The notes below the pieces were generated by a model that ran no database searches, was not told the origin of the DNA, and saw nothing but the letters and a program-made list of their open reading frames with translations. Source: Lophius americanus (taxonomy: Eukaryota > Chordata > Actinopteri > Lophiiformes > Lophiidae). From it: a stretch of DNA of 64,000 bases. Location of the stretch: contig JBBDHG010000106.1 in the NCBI GenBank assembly GCA_037951165.1, positions 543,501 through 607,500 of the forward strand, written 5' to 3'. The translations under genes and the position numbers were made by a program. Shown here piece after piece: positions 27,101-37,510 of the stretch (positions are counted from its first letter, which is position 1; each line of letters begins with the position of its first letter).

Positions 27101-29544
27101 TGAAGAAAACACAATAAACACGTGTAGTTGATGCGGTAAACACAACAATAACGACTTGTAGTTGATGAAGTAAACACAACAATAACGACTTGTAGTTGAT
27201 AAAGTAAACACAACAATAACGACTTGTAGTTGATAAAGTAAACACTATAACCACCTGTAGTTGATGAAGTAAACACAACAATAACCACCTGTAGTTGATG
27301 AAGTAAACAACAAATACCACCTGTAGTTGATGAAGTAAACACAACAATAACCACCCGTAGTTGTTGAAGTAAACACAACAATAACCACCTGTACTTGTAG
27401 TAAACACAGCAATAACCACCTGTAGTTGATCAAGTAAAAACAACAATAAACACCCGTAGTTGATCAAATAAAACCAACAATAACCACCTGTAGTTGATCA
27501 AGTAAAAACAATAACCACCTGTAATTGATCAAGTAAAAACAATAACCACCTGTAGTTGATGAAGTAAACACAACAAAAACCACCTGTAGTTGATGAAGTA
27601 AACACAATAACCACCTGTAGTTGAAGTAAACAATAACCACCTTTAGTTGATCAAGTAAAAACTACAATAACCACCTGTAGTTGATTACGTAAACACAATA
27701 AGCAACTGTAGTTGATTACCTAAACACCATAACCACCTGTAGTTGATGAAGTAAACACAACAAAAACCACCTGTAGTTGATGAAGTAAACACAACAAAAA
27801 CCACCTGTAGTTGATGAAGTAAACACAGCCATAACCACCTGTAGTTGATGAAGTAAACACAACAAAAACCACCTGTAGTTGATGAAGTAAACACAGCAAT
27901 AACCACCTGTAGTTGATGAAGTAAACACAACAATAACCACCTATAGTTGAGGAAGTAAAAACAACAATATCAACCGTAGTTGATTCCGTGAACACAAGAA
28001 CCACCTGTCGTTGATTACGTAAACACTAAAATAACCACCTGTAGTTGAAGTAAACAACAATAACCACCTGTAGTTGATGAAGAAAACACAATAAACACGT
28101 GTAGTTGATGCGGTAAACACAACAATAACGACTTGTAGTTGATGAAGTAAACACAACAATAACGACTTGTAGTTGATAAAGTAAACACTATAACCACCTG
28201 TAGTTGATGAAGTAAACACAACAAATACCACCCGTAGTTGTTGAAGTAAACACAACAATAACCACCTGTACTTGTAGTAAACACAGCAATAACCACCTGT
28301 AGTTGATCAAGTAAAAACAACAATAAACACCCGTAGTTGATCAAATAAAACCAACAATAACCACCTGTAGTTGATCAAGTAAAAACAATAACCACCTGTA
28401 ATTGATCAAGTAAAAACAATAACCACCTGTAGTTGATGAAGTAAACACAACAAAAACCACCTGTAGTTGATGAAGTAAACACAATAACCACCTGTAGTTG
28501 AAGTAAACAATAACCACCTGTAGTTGAAGTAAACAATAACCACCTGTAGTTGATCAAGTAAAAACTACAATAACCACCTGTAGTTGATTACGTAAACACT
28601 AAAATAACCACCTGTAGTTGAAGTAAACAACAATAACCACCTGTAGTTGATTAAGAAAACACAATAAACACGTGTAGTTGATGCGGTAAACACAACAATA
28701 ACGACTTGTAGTTGATGAAGTAAACACAACAATAACGACTTGTAGTTGATAAAGTAAACACTATAACCACCTGTAGTTGATGAAGTAAACACAACAAATA
28801 CCACCCGTAGTTGTTGAAGTAAACACAACAATAACCACCTGTACTTGTAGTAAACACAGCAATAACCACCTGTAGTTGATCAAGTAAAAACAACAATAAA
28901 CACCCGTAGTTGATCAAATAAAACCAACAATAACCACCTGTAGTTGATCAAGTAAAAACAATAACCACCTGTAATTGATCAAGTAAAAACAATAACCACC
29001 TGTAGTTGATGAAGTAAACACAACAAAAACCACCTGTAGTTGATGAAGTAAACACAATAACCACCTGTAGTTGAAGTAAACAATAACCACCTGTAGTTGA
29101 TCAAGTAAAAACTACAATAACCACCTGTAGTTGATTACGTAAACACAATAAGCAACTGTAGTTGATTACCTAAACACCATAACCACCTGTAGTTGATGAA
29201 GTAAACACAGCAATAACCACCTGTAGTTGATGAAGTAAACACAACAAAAACCACCTGTAGTTGATGAAGTAGTAGTTGTGGCGGGTGGTCTTGCCGTCGG
29301 GGGCCGTCTCCACTCTCATACGACACTTGACGAACTTATCAGCCTTTAGGGTGTTGAGCACCGAGCGGAGCTGCTTGCGGTCGAACTTCAGCAGCTCCAG
29401 CATGTCCTCCTCTCGAACGCACGGGTTCCTTATGAGAACGTCCAGAGCCAGAGCGTGTTCCACGCCGTAGAAGCCCCTCACAACCTGTTTAGCCAGACGC
29501 TTCAGGGCTGCAGGAACCTCAGTCAGAAGCTCCGGCTCCATCAT
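21185..29544 (-). CDS. gtf2e1: gtf2e1: general transcription factor IIE subunit 1 (TFIIE alpha), complete, 5 coding exons
   Basis: Minus-strand coding exons: 29544-29255, 24154-23997, 23434-23239, 22936-22698 and 21633-21185. All introns are GT-AG and phases agree (290+158+196+239+449 = 1332 nt, 443 aa; the human protein is about 439 aa). The N-terminal winged-helix region starts near residue 14 (LTEVPAALKRLAKQVVRGFY). A C4 zinc ribbon follows with C129, C132, C154 and C157 (CPCC … CTFC). Next come the conserved IPALKQ and DLYTQNVVI segments, a Ser/Asp/Glu-rich acidic tract and the C-terminal YREVSQRPELVKQMSAQEKE block. TFIIE alpha is a nuclear basal factor that recruits and regulates TFIIH in the RNA polymerase II preinitiation complex. 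Either ATG at 29544 or the next codon could start it. The minus-strand run TCTCCCTATCTCCAG|CGGG just upstream looks like a splice acceptor, so a non-coding 5' exon is likely. Introns 1 and 4 are wholly repetitive. Confidence 0.97.
21700..22645. repeat. gtf2e1 intron 4: minisatellite of TGACGTCA (CRE) octamers
   Basis: The unit is about 16-18 bp (GTCTGTGACGTCATTCC), with a longer variant GTCATCATTGTATTTGGTGA. By eye I count about 21 perfect TGACGTCA octamers, plus many one-base variants (TGATGTCA, TGACGCCA, TGAGGTCA). TGACGTCA is the palindromic full cAMP-response element bound by CREB/ATF bZIP proteins. The array fills nearly the whole intron between the exon ending at 22698 and the exon beginning at 21633. 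Confidence 0.93.
23690..23872. repeat. gtf2e1 intron 2: ~28 bp minisatellite
   Basis: The unit TTATTCAACGGTACGTAACG plus ACTGATCC repeats about six times with changes (ATTCAACGATACATAACG variants). It lies between exons 2 and 3 and away from both splice sites. Confidence 0.88.
24190..29254 (-). repeat. gtf2e1 intron 1: ~34 bp minisatellite made of the exon 1 end plus splice donor
   Basis: On the gene's strand the unit is TACTTCATCAACTACAG|GTGGTTATTGTTGTGTT. The first 17 bases are identical to the last 17 coding bases of exon 1 (encoding YFINYR), and the rest is the start of the intron. The array begins at the real donor (29254) and runs to within about 40 bases of the acceptor (24155). From unit length it holds on the order of 150 units; I did not count them one by one. 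Variants include TGATCAACTACAG, GTAATCAACTACAG and TACTTCAACTACAG. Larger blocks are copied as well (27451, 28328 and 28901 start the same segment; 26961 and 27938 another). Between about 24500 and 24900 many units read CTACAG|ATGG, so the donor GT is lost there. Confidence 0.96.
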
Positions 29545-30724
29545 CCCGCTGGAGATAGGGAGACAGGGGGAGGAGAGAGAGACAAAGACGGAGAGAGCGA
29601 GAGACAGAGAGAGAGAGAGAGACAGAAGACCTCTCGAGTAAATGTCTTCTACTGCTGTGAAGACCCGATGATGAAGAGTTTCAACAAAGACCGGAAATTA
29701 TATTTAGTTACCGTTGATAATTTAGTGTTTAGTGATGGATGAGGAGAATTTGGAAAACAATTGTTATATTTGGCTACATAATGTTAGATTAGTGTTGATG
29801 GAGCAGAAACAAGTTATTTTATATTTAGATACCTGGTTTAATGAGTTCAGCAGAAAGTCGTTAGCATTAGCCGGCTATGCTAAGCAAATGCTAACCTCAG
29901 CGGAAACTCTTTAAGGTTTTTCAATCGATGCGTTGAATCCTTCGTTTCTTTCTGTCATTCCAGACATACAAATACTACAAAGGCTGCTGCTAAGGTTTTA
30001 TTTCTGATTAATGAAATGGTCAGCTCGGCTACATTCGTTGATTGGACCGTAAGACGACCCGGAAGTAAAACGCTCCACTTCTTCTTCTTCGCTGCATATG
30101 GGTCAGTCATCTTATAGGGCTCATCACCGCCACCATCCGGACCGCAGTAGAACAGGAGACGGTGGCACTTGCGTTGGTCCACAGGGGCACTGGTCACCAC
30201 AAATGTCAACATCATCCGTATCGTGTTTTTGAAAGTTTGCAGGAAAAACAAACCGTCTGCTGTGATCTAGAGCATTAAATTGTGAAGGATGCTGGAGATG
30301 GAGCTGCAGGAAGGAGAAGAAGGGGAGGAGAATAGAGGGTGTTTCTGGATGTGGTGAGAGAGGACATGCAGTTGGTTTGTGTGACAGAGGAAGATTCAGA
30401 GGACAGATGGAGACAGATGATTCGCTGTGGAGACCCCTAAAGGGAGATGTCCAAAGAAGAAGACATAAAAGCTCGATTAAAAGTATTCAAGGGATCAGGA
30501 TTAACGGGAGAATTAGAAAGGCGATATTTAATTATAATAAAAGTACGTGTACTGATGTGAACCAGAAGATGGCAGCACCGCAACGACAAGAATGCTGTCT
30601 GCCATTATAATCCCAGAAGAAGATGTACTTCCTGCTACAAGAATAATACACCAATCAGACTCGACCAATACTCTTTGGAGGCGGCCTCAGTACTGTTTAC
30701 TTCCGGGCGTCGCTGTCACCCAAA
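29545..30724. promoter_or_regulatory. Divergent gtf2e1/rabl3 promoter region
   Basis: Only 1.18 kb separate the two start codons, which face away from each other, as in mammals. On the rabl3 side there is a CCAAT at 30665-30669, an ETS/GABP-type ACTTCCGG at 30699-30706 and a YY1-like AAAATGGCG over the rabl3 start codon. On the gtf2e1 side there is a CCGGAAGT at 30059-30066 and ATTGG (a minus-strand CCAAT) at 30041-30045. Another AAGATGGC lies near 30567. A frame on the minus strand (29955-30251) holds a KMTDPYAAKKKKWS segment that I do not recognise. GA-rich (GAGA)n sequence lies at 29574-29620. Confidence 0.65.
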
Positions 30725-33700
30725 ATGGCGTCTCTGGACCGGGTTAAAGTATTAGTATTAGGAGATTCCGGTAAGATAATCACAAATTAACAGTTTTAGT
30801 AGATTTCGGTAAGTTAATGGTTGTTTTTATTGTTTAGTCTAAATGGTCACCTGTCTACTGTCTGTCCACGTCTGATGCAGGGGTGGGAAAGTCCTCCCTG
30901 GTCCATCTGCTCTGTCAGAACCAGGTTTTGGGGAATCCGTCCTGGACTGTGGGTTGCTCTGTGGACGTACGGGTGAGCAGTTGCTGCTGTCATTTCTTAT
31001 CAGCCTCCTGCTGCATGTTGGACGTGTCGGCCAGAAGTGATACAAATACAGACATTTGTAAACTAATGTGATGGTTTATTCTGTTTATGTCCTCACGCGT
31101 CTCAGATCGATGGTATGTTCAGATGTAAGAACGATGTAGAACAGATGTTATGCAGGATATTCAGTACAACCTTAATATAACCATAGTTTGATAACTTTAG
31201 ATAAATGGTAAGAGGAAAGAAGCGTCATTCATTAGTCAACATCATACGGTTGCACGATTTAAGATCATACAACGACTTAATTTGTCGAAGGGTGGGTTGT
31301 GTAGAATTGGACCAGCGCCGGACCCTACTTGCCACACATGCAAACTCGCCCCTGAGAGTCCATCTCATATGTTCTGGACATGTTCAAGATTGTGTCAGTC
31401 CTGGCCATGTATCCTCGATACCTTCTCTCAAATGGTTGAGGAGCCAAATGATCAGCAGCACAGGTCGTGGATCTGAACCGTTAGAAGCTTCATAAACGGG
31501 CTTTCTGCTCTTTGTTGGACTGCTGGCTTATCCTGCCCCGGTGGAAAAACCCCTTTTCCCCCCGACAGAAGAGGCAATTCAATATCTCAGGCTAGAGTAG
31601 AGGAGATATTCTTCTACAAGGGTCTATTGAGATTTTATGCCATCTGGCAGCTGTTCTTGACATTAGCAGAAAACACAGAACCAGACAACATAACCCCAGA
31701 ACCTGGAGAAAGTTCTGCCTTTGTCTGTTGATTTACCTGCGCACTATTTAAATGTTTCTCCTCTCTGGTGCTGTGAAACTGTGAAAAGGTTCACCATAAC
31801 TTAGAGGTTCAGGTCTGGCGGGTGGGTGACATTGGTTCTAGTGTGCCGTTTGCTGTGAGCTGACTGCCACCTGCAGGTCCAGGACTACAAGGAGGGAACC
31901 CCAGAGGAGAAGACCTACTACATCGAGCTGTGGGACATAGGCGGATCTGTTGGCAGCGCCAGCAGCGTCAAGAGCACTAGAGCGGTCTTCTACAATTCAG
32001 TTAATGGTACAGCTTCTCTACGTTGGTTTAAAAAGGAGTTTCAGAAATATGAACCCACATGAAGTGACTTCTCCTCTTTTAGGAATCATGCTGGTGCACG
32101 ATCTGACCAACAAGAAGTCCTCTCAGAATCTCTACCGCTGGTCTTTAGAGGCTTTGAACAGGGATTCCTCTCCCACCGGAGTCATCATCTCCAACGGGTG
32201 GGCAGACGCGGGCCGTGGTTGGGTGGGAGGTTTGAGCCTCTGCAGTCTGAGGTCAGGCCCGGTTAGGATTAGGGTTCATGTTCAACATTCTAGTGTTTGG
32301 TGTCACTTTTTGCCGCACAACGTCGCCTCTGTGACCTGTCAGTCGTTTCTTCTGTGGGATCCAAACTGATCTACCAGAACCTCAGACGTATCCTTTTTCC
32401 TGCAGGGACTACGACAGAGAGCAGTTTGCAGAGAACCCGGTTCCTCTGCTGCTGATTGGCACAAAGTTTGACCAGATCCCGGAGAACAAACGCAGTGAGG
32501 TTCTCACTCGGACCGCGTTCCTCTCCGAAGACTTCAACGCAGAGGAGATCAATCTTGTAGGCAACGCTTCCATTTGACCTCATTCTGAGTCCATGTGGCC
32601 TTTACCAATCCCGAGTGGCCGTTTATAGACGACATCACATCAGACAAACGCAAATGAATTTATTTATAATAATTTATAATGATTTGGGCAGGACTGCACC
32701 AACCCCAGGTACCTGGCTGCAGGCACATCGAATGCAGTGAAGCTCAGCAGGTTCTTCGACAAGGTGAGAGGCTCAGAGTTCGGTTCTCTAAGGTTATCTG
32801 CCGGTTCTCCGGGTCCTGCATCGGTCCAGAAACGTCAGTTAAGGTGAGCTGGTGACCACAAATCTCCCGTAGCTGTGAATCTGATGGGTAGGCTTGCTCG
32901 CCAGGGGGCGCCCCGCGTCCCAGTTTAACGTCTGCTGGCATAGGCTCCAGTCCCCTGAATTTTGACTTTTTATAAGAAGAATGTAGTTAATGATGTTCAA
33001 TCTCTTCACAGGTGATAGAAAAGAGATATTTCACCAGAGATCCCAATCAGGTGAGTCCGTGTCCAGATTCTTGAAGTAACGTCATCATTCTATTTAGCCA
33101 CGTATAGGACGGACACGTCTCAGAGGACGGACACGTCTCAGAGGACGGACACGTCTCAGAGGACGGACACGTCTCAGAGGACGGACACGTCTCAGAGGAC
33201 GGACACGTCTCAGAGGACGGACACGTCTCAGAGGAGCCCCTCCTCTCTGTTATTGTGTGTGTGTTGGCCGGGGATGATTTAATGAGTTAATGTAGGATGT
33301 GCTTCAGGATTTAAGAATAGGTGGGTTTACAAGGGACATTTTTCTCCTTTCAGAATTGCTACGTCGCTCGTCTGTTTACGTGACCTGTGACCTTTTCTAA
33401 CCCGGTGTTTACACGCATCGACTCATCTAATCGGAAACAAGTCGCCGTATTTAAAATGCATCGCGGCGCTGAAAAACATAGCTTCACGACGCTGGACATG
33501 AACAGATACGACTCAAACAAAAACGTTTTTTACGTGAAACAGTTTTTACATGAAACGGTATTTACATGTAATGACTGACTAATGGAAAGACTTTCAGGAA
33601 AGAATTTCGACTCTGTCCTTGTAAAGGACTGAAGTCTCATTCAGAAAGGTTTTAACATGCAGCAGTTTCTTTTCCTAATCTAACCGGAATTATGCCGTCC

Positions 33701-34052
33701 ATGTAAACCCACCTGTTGATTTAATTCAAAGTTTGAAGAAGAACAGCTCATCATTATAATTATGACGTTCTGTTGTTGAAAGAACTTGAACTGGTGTGAA
33801 GGACAGACGTGTGTAAACACCTGAATGTGTTTATATTCACATGTGAGATAACATCGCAGTATCATGATGCTTGAAGAAGAAGAAGAAGAAGAAGTCTTCC
33901 AAACTTCAGATCTGTGTTTTATGTGAAGAGAACGGAGGCTCCTGTTTTAGGTGAACTGCACCTTTAAAGCGCCGCGTGTCCCCTTCTCTCTGCAGATCAC
34001 GGGCTTCACTGACAGGAAACGATTCAGCTTCAAGAGCCTTCACTATGACTGA
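30725..34052 (+). CDS. rabl3: rabl3: Rab-like small GTPase 3, complete, 8 coding exons
   Basis: Exons: 30725-30770, 30881-30972, 31877-32006, 32083-32197, 32406-32556, 32692-32763, 33012-33050 and 33996-34052. All introns are GT-AG and phases agree (702 nt, 233 aa; the human protein is about 236 aa). The protein starts MASLDRVKVLVLGDSGVGKS, with the P-loop GDSGVGKS at residues 13-20. The switch II equivalent is IELWDIGGSVGSASSVKSTR. The base-recognition motif is the divergent GTKFDQ rather than NKxD, as is usual in this family, and the C-terminus KSLHYD has no prenylation cysteine. RABL3 is a cytosolic small GTPase implicated in cell proliferation and in regulating Ras prenylation through chaperones. 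Exon 7 is only 39 nt. The gene is transcribed away from gtf2e1 and converges on the UGT gene. Confidence 0.97.
31205..31745 (+). mobile_element. Tx1/L1-like LINE fragment (end of ORF2) in rabl3 intron 2
   Basis: The + strand encodes GGLCRIGPAPDPTCHTCKLA followed by ESPSHMFWTCSRLCQSW. This is a C-x2-C…H-x-x-W-x-C knuckle typical of the C-terminal part of fish LINE ORF2 proteins. Further on, traces of LRLE … FYAIWQL follow in shifted frames (31590-31660). Stops and frameshifts break it. It is a dead fragment in the same orientation as rabl3. Confidence 0.7.
33108..33236. repeat. rabl3 intron 7: 18 bp minisatellite
   Basis: About seven nearly perfect copies of GAGGACGGACACGTCTCA lie just 3' of the 39 nt exon 7. 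A (GAA)n run lies near 33874-33895 in the same intron. Confidence 0.95.
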
Positions 34053-35386
34053 CTGCAGCGGGCCGACCCAAGAACCTCTGGGCTCCGGTCCTGGACTAAA
34101 GTCGGGCCTTCCTTCTCCACACTCCTTTCATATCCTGCTGCTTCACTGCTGTTAACCATCCTGATCTCTCCTCCTCCACTGTCACAAGAACTCTGGAAGC
34201 CAAGCTGCCAAGCACCCAGGGATTAGGAAGCGGAGGAGTAGGAGGGAGGAACCACTTCTGTTCCAGACCGGCAACGCTGCTTCCCTCTAAATGTTTCATC
34301 CATGTTGTTTAATGAAAGTGAAGGGCATCATTCCTCCGATCCCCTGCGTCCATCCATCATCCACTGGAGGAGGTGATGGACCTCGATGAAGACGTTGGGC
34401 TATCTGGGATCACTACAATCCCTTTGTAAGATGAAGGCTGGTTTATCCTGCAGGTACTGGTCCAGACAGAATGACTCTCTTCTTCAATAAAAGATACATG
34501 TTTTCTCCATCCCTGTAGATGTTTTACTTGTTCTAACGGTTCTGATGCATGAGGTAGGTTTGGGTCAGTAGCTGCTTCCCTCCTTCCGTCTTATGTCAGG
34601 TCATCACGACCCGCTGCTCTGCCTGCTCAGAACTGAGTCATGTCTTCTCAGTCCCGTTTGTCTCCAGCCAGCAGCAGAGCAGTTCTTCTTGGCCGAGATG
34701 TTCCCGTCCCTCCTAGGTGGTACCGGCTCTGGTCCATCAGGGCCAGCAGGGACTTCTCTGCCGGGCCTGAACAATGTCAGAATCAGAAATATATTTTCAG
34801 CATTTAATAAAGTTTTTAATTCAGACTAGATGTGCTTTAGACGGGCGGGTCCCATCGATCCATACATCAAGTAATAGATTCTCTTGCTGCTGCTTCCTCT
34901 GAGCTCAGAGAAAGTACAACTCTGTCCATCCAATCAGATTTTGCCGCTGCTGTCGCCGGGTAAAAATGTTCTCTGAGGCCTTCAAACTTTAGAGTGAGTC
35001 ATTTTCTTAAAAGAAACGGTACCGAGTCATCAGAGTTGAACATGTCATGTGGGATGTGTTCCTTGACCTGCGGTCCCTCACCAGAATCACGCAGGAGGAA
35101 GGCCAGCTGTTGGATGAAGATGAAAATGGCAGAGAGCTAGTCGTGTTTCGTAGCATTTTTTATAGCTTATTTCGACTCGATCAAAATTAATACTGTTTAG
35201 ATTGAACATTTACGATGTGTTGGAGTCCACAACTCAAAGTTTGCATTAGAAAATCACGAACAATATTTACGTCACCTGATCTTAAGGATCTGATGGATCT
35301 TAAACAGCTGTTGATTTCTGCTGCTGTTCTGTCCTGGATGAGGTCCAAATCCAGAGGTTATTAGAGATACATGTGACAGTTATGAG
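34053..35386. other. rabl3 3' UTR and convergent intergenic region
   Basis: The rabl3 3' UTR runs to the polyadenylation signal near 34486. A second AATAAA lies at about 34805 after a short frame (34593-34829) containing AEMFPSLLGGTGSGPSGPAG, which I do not recognise as a gene. The remainder to 35386 shows no exon. Confidence 0.45.
34486..34491 (+). terminator. Polyadenylation signal of rabl3
   Basis: AATAAA in CTTCTTCAATAAAAGATACA, about 435 bases past the rabl3 stop codon, with a T-rich stretch (ATGTTTTCTCCAT) just downstream. This is the canonical hexamer and spacing for vertebrate 3' end formation. Confidence 0.75.
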
Positions 35387-36712
35387 AGATAATAATAATA
35401 TAATAATACATTTAATTTATAATGCACTTTACATTTGGATCAAATCTCAAAGTGCTACAAAGTAAAAGCAGATAAAAGCATCAATAAAATAATAAAATAA
35501 TAACTATATAAAAACGTGACCAAAAAGCAGCAATGTTAATTACAGATTATAGGTTCTGCTAAAAAGGAAAGTTTGAAGTCCTTTTTTAAGTGTGTCAGTC
35601 GTCTGTGGAGCCCTGAGATGGTCAGGGAGGGCATTCCACAGACGAGGGGCAGCAGAACAGAAGGCCCGATCTCCCATGGCGCTGAGCTTAGTCCGGGGAA
35701 GGAGGAGGCGGTATGAGTGGGTAGAACGGAGGGATCGTGTCGAGGTCAGTGGGGTGAGTAGTTCTTTCAGGTAGGGGGGTGCGTTACCATGGTTACACTG
35801 GTGAGTGAGGAGAGAGATCTTATAATCCATCCTGGAGGATATGTGAAGACGATGAAGTGATGAAGAACAGGGGTGATGTGTTCGTGTTTACGCTCTCATC
35901 AGGATCCTTCAGACTGTTTTGAACATACTGAAGTCTTTGAAGACTTTTATCAGGGATCCCGATGAGGAGTGATGAAGGTCGTTACAGTAATCCAGTCTGG
36001 AGGAGACAAACGCGTGAACCAGCTTTTCAGCATCACTCAAGGTGAGTGAAGAACGGAGTTTGGAAATATTTCTGAGATGGTGAAAGGAGATCTTGCAGAT
36101 GTGTTTGATGTGGGATTCAAAAGTGAGTTGAGGGTCAAATCTTACACCGAGGTTGGTGACTGATGAAGACTGATGAAGACTGATGAAGAGAGGGGAATGT
36201 CGTGACCAGAGAAGGTAATACTGGTTCTGGAGGAAGACTGGGTCTGATGAGGGGTAACAATTAAAATAGCTTCGGTTTTGGAGTTGTTCAACTGGAGAAA
36301 GTTGTTTTTCATCCACACCTTCATCTCCTCCAGACAAGCGCGGAGAGTTGACAGGGGAGATGATGATGACGATGAGGATGGAGAGGCTGAGGAGGAACAT
36401 GTCAGTTTTTATGTAGATTTGCGTGTCATCAGCGTAACAATGGAATGAGAGTCCATATCGACTGATGACATGGCCAAGGGGGAGGGGCATGTATAGTATG
36501 AAGAGAATGGGGCCAAGGACTGATCCCTGGGGGACCCCACAGGTGACGGTGTGTGTCCGGGACTTTGAACCTCCAAGGGAAACGTATTCTGTTCTGTCAG
36601 TGAAGTAGGACTGAAACCAGTTCAGGGCGGTGGCAGTGAGTCCAGTGGTGTGATGTAGGCGGTGAAGGAGTATTCCAGGGTCAACTGTGTCGAAGGCAAC
36701 AGACAAATCAAA
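35387..36712 (-). mobile_element. L2-like LINE copy 2, 5'-truncated, with a 265-codon intact RT segment
   Basis: The minus-strand frame 36706-35909 encodes reverse transcriptase palm motifs in order: FDTVDPGILLHRL, NWFQSYFTDRTEYVSL, GVPQGSVLGPILF and the catalytic HCYADDTQIYI. The thumb-like LRSSLTLSDAEKLVHAFVSS region follows. A second frame (35830-35540) gives the C-terminal end GDRAFCSAAPRLWNALPDHL, separated from the first by a frameshift. The 3' tail ends in (TAA)n at 35387-35400. No endonuclease domain is present. It sits inside a GTGACAGTTATTAG minisatellite, pieces of which flank both sides. Confidence 0.88.
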
Positions 36713-37165
36713 ATATGTGTGACAGTTATTAGTGATATATGTGACAGTTATTAGTGATATATGTGACAGTTATTAGAGATATATGTGACAGTTATTAGAG
36801 ATATATGTGACAGTTATTAATGATACATGTGACAGTTATTAATGATACATGTGACAGTTATTAGTGATATATGTAACAGTTATGGGAGATACGTGACAGT
36901 GATTAGAGATAAATGTTACAGTTTTTAGAGATACTTGTGATAGTTATTAGTGATATATGTGACAGTTATTAGTGATATATGTGACAGTTATTAGTGATAT
37001 ATGTGACAGTATTAAGGATATATGTGACAGTTATTAGAGGTACTTGTGACAGTTATTAGTGATATATGTGACAGTTATTAGAGATATATAAGAGATACAT
37101 ATGACTGTTATGAGAGATAATGTGAGTTATTAGAGATACATGTGACAGTAATTAGAGATACTTGT
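36713..37165. repeat. ~21 bp minisatellite GTGACAGTTATTAGTGATAT
   Basis: The unit TGTGACAGTTATTAGTGATA plus TA repeats about 20 times with changes (GAGATA, AATGATACA variants). Two more units are visible at 35357-35390, left of LINE copy 2, so the LINE lies within or at the edge of the array. The stretch is followed by AT-rich TATATATCTATCTATATAGA near 37180-37240. Confidence 0.93.
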
Positions 37166-37499
37166 GTCATGTTAAATAGAATATATCTCTGTATATATAT
37201 TTATCCATTTGGATATCTATCTATATAGATATCTATATAAAAACTTTATAGTCCTTACTACTGCAAACAGACAACTCTATATTTATTTTTAAATCTATTT
37301 TTCTGAGCGTTTCTTTTGATGCTTCTGCTGAGGGACAGCTGCTACAGGCTGATGAAGCGTTTGTTAAAGTTGGTGAAGGTCTTGTCACGTTCTTCAGAAA
37401 CAAACATCACACCTCAGTAAATATTCCTGACCACAGGAGCCAGAAGATCTCAGCGGTCCCAATCATCACGAGAAGAAGCGTCTGAATCAAGAATGAAGC

Positions 37500-37505
37500 T
37501 TTATT
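37500..37505 (-). terminator. Probable polyadenylation signal of the UGT gene
   Basis: TTTATT on + reads AATAAA on the gene strand (CTTTTAATAAAGCTTCATTC). It lies 454 bases past the UGT stop codon, directly after the 47 bp array. It is the only canonical signal I see between the stop codon and this point. Confidence 0.6.
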
Positions 37506-37510
37506 AAAAG

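Noticed and set aside
24897..28917. Many hydrophobic minus-strand frames (VVIVVFTSSTTGGYCC) that look like membrane proteins
   Set aside because: They are translations of the gtf2e1 intron 1 repeat in three frames.
29955..30251. Minus-strand frame with QRKCHRLLFYCGPDGGGDEP and KMTDPYAAKKKKWS
   Set aside because: It lies in the divergent promoter region, has no recognisable domain, and its splice context is unclear. Could be 5' exon sequence of gtf2e1.
34593..34829. Frame containing AEMFPSLLGGTGSGPSGPAG with a following AATAAA
   Set aside because: No recognised family, no clear partner exon, and it lies beyond the rabl3 polyadenylation signal; more likely chance.
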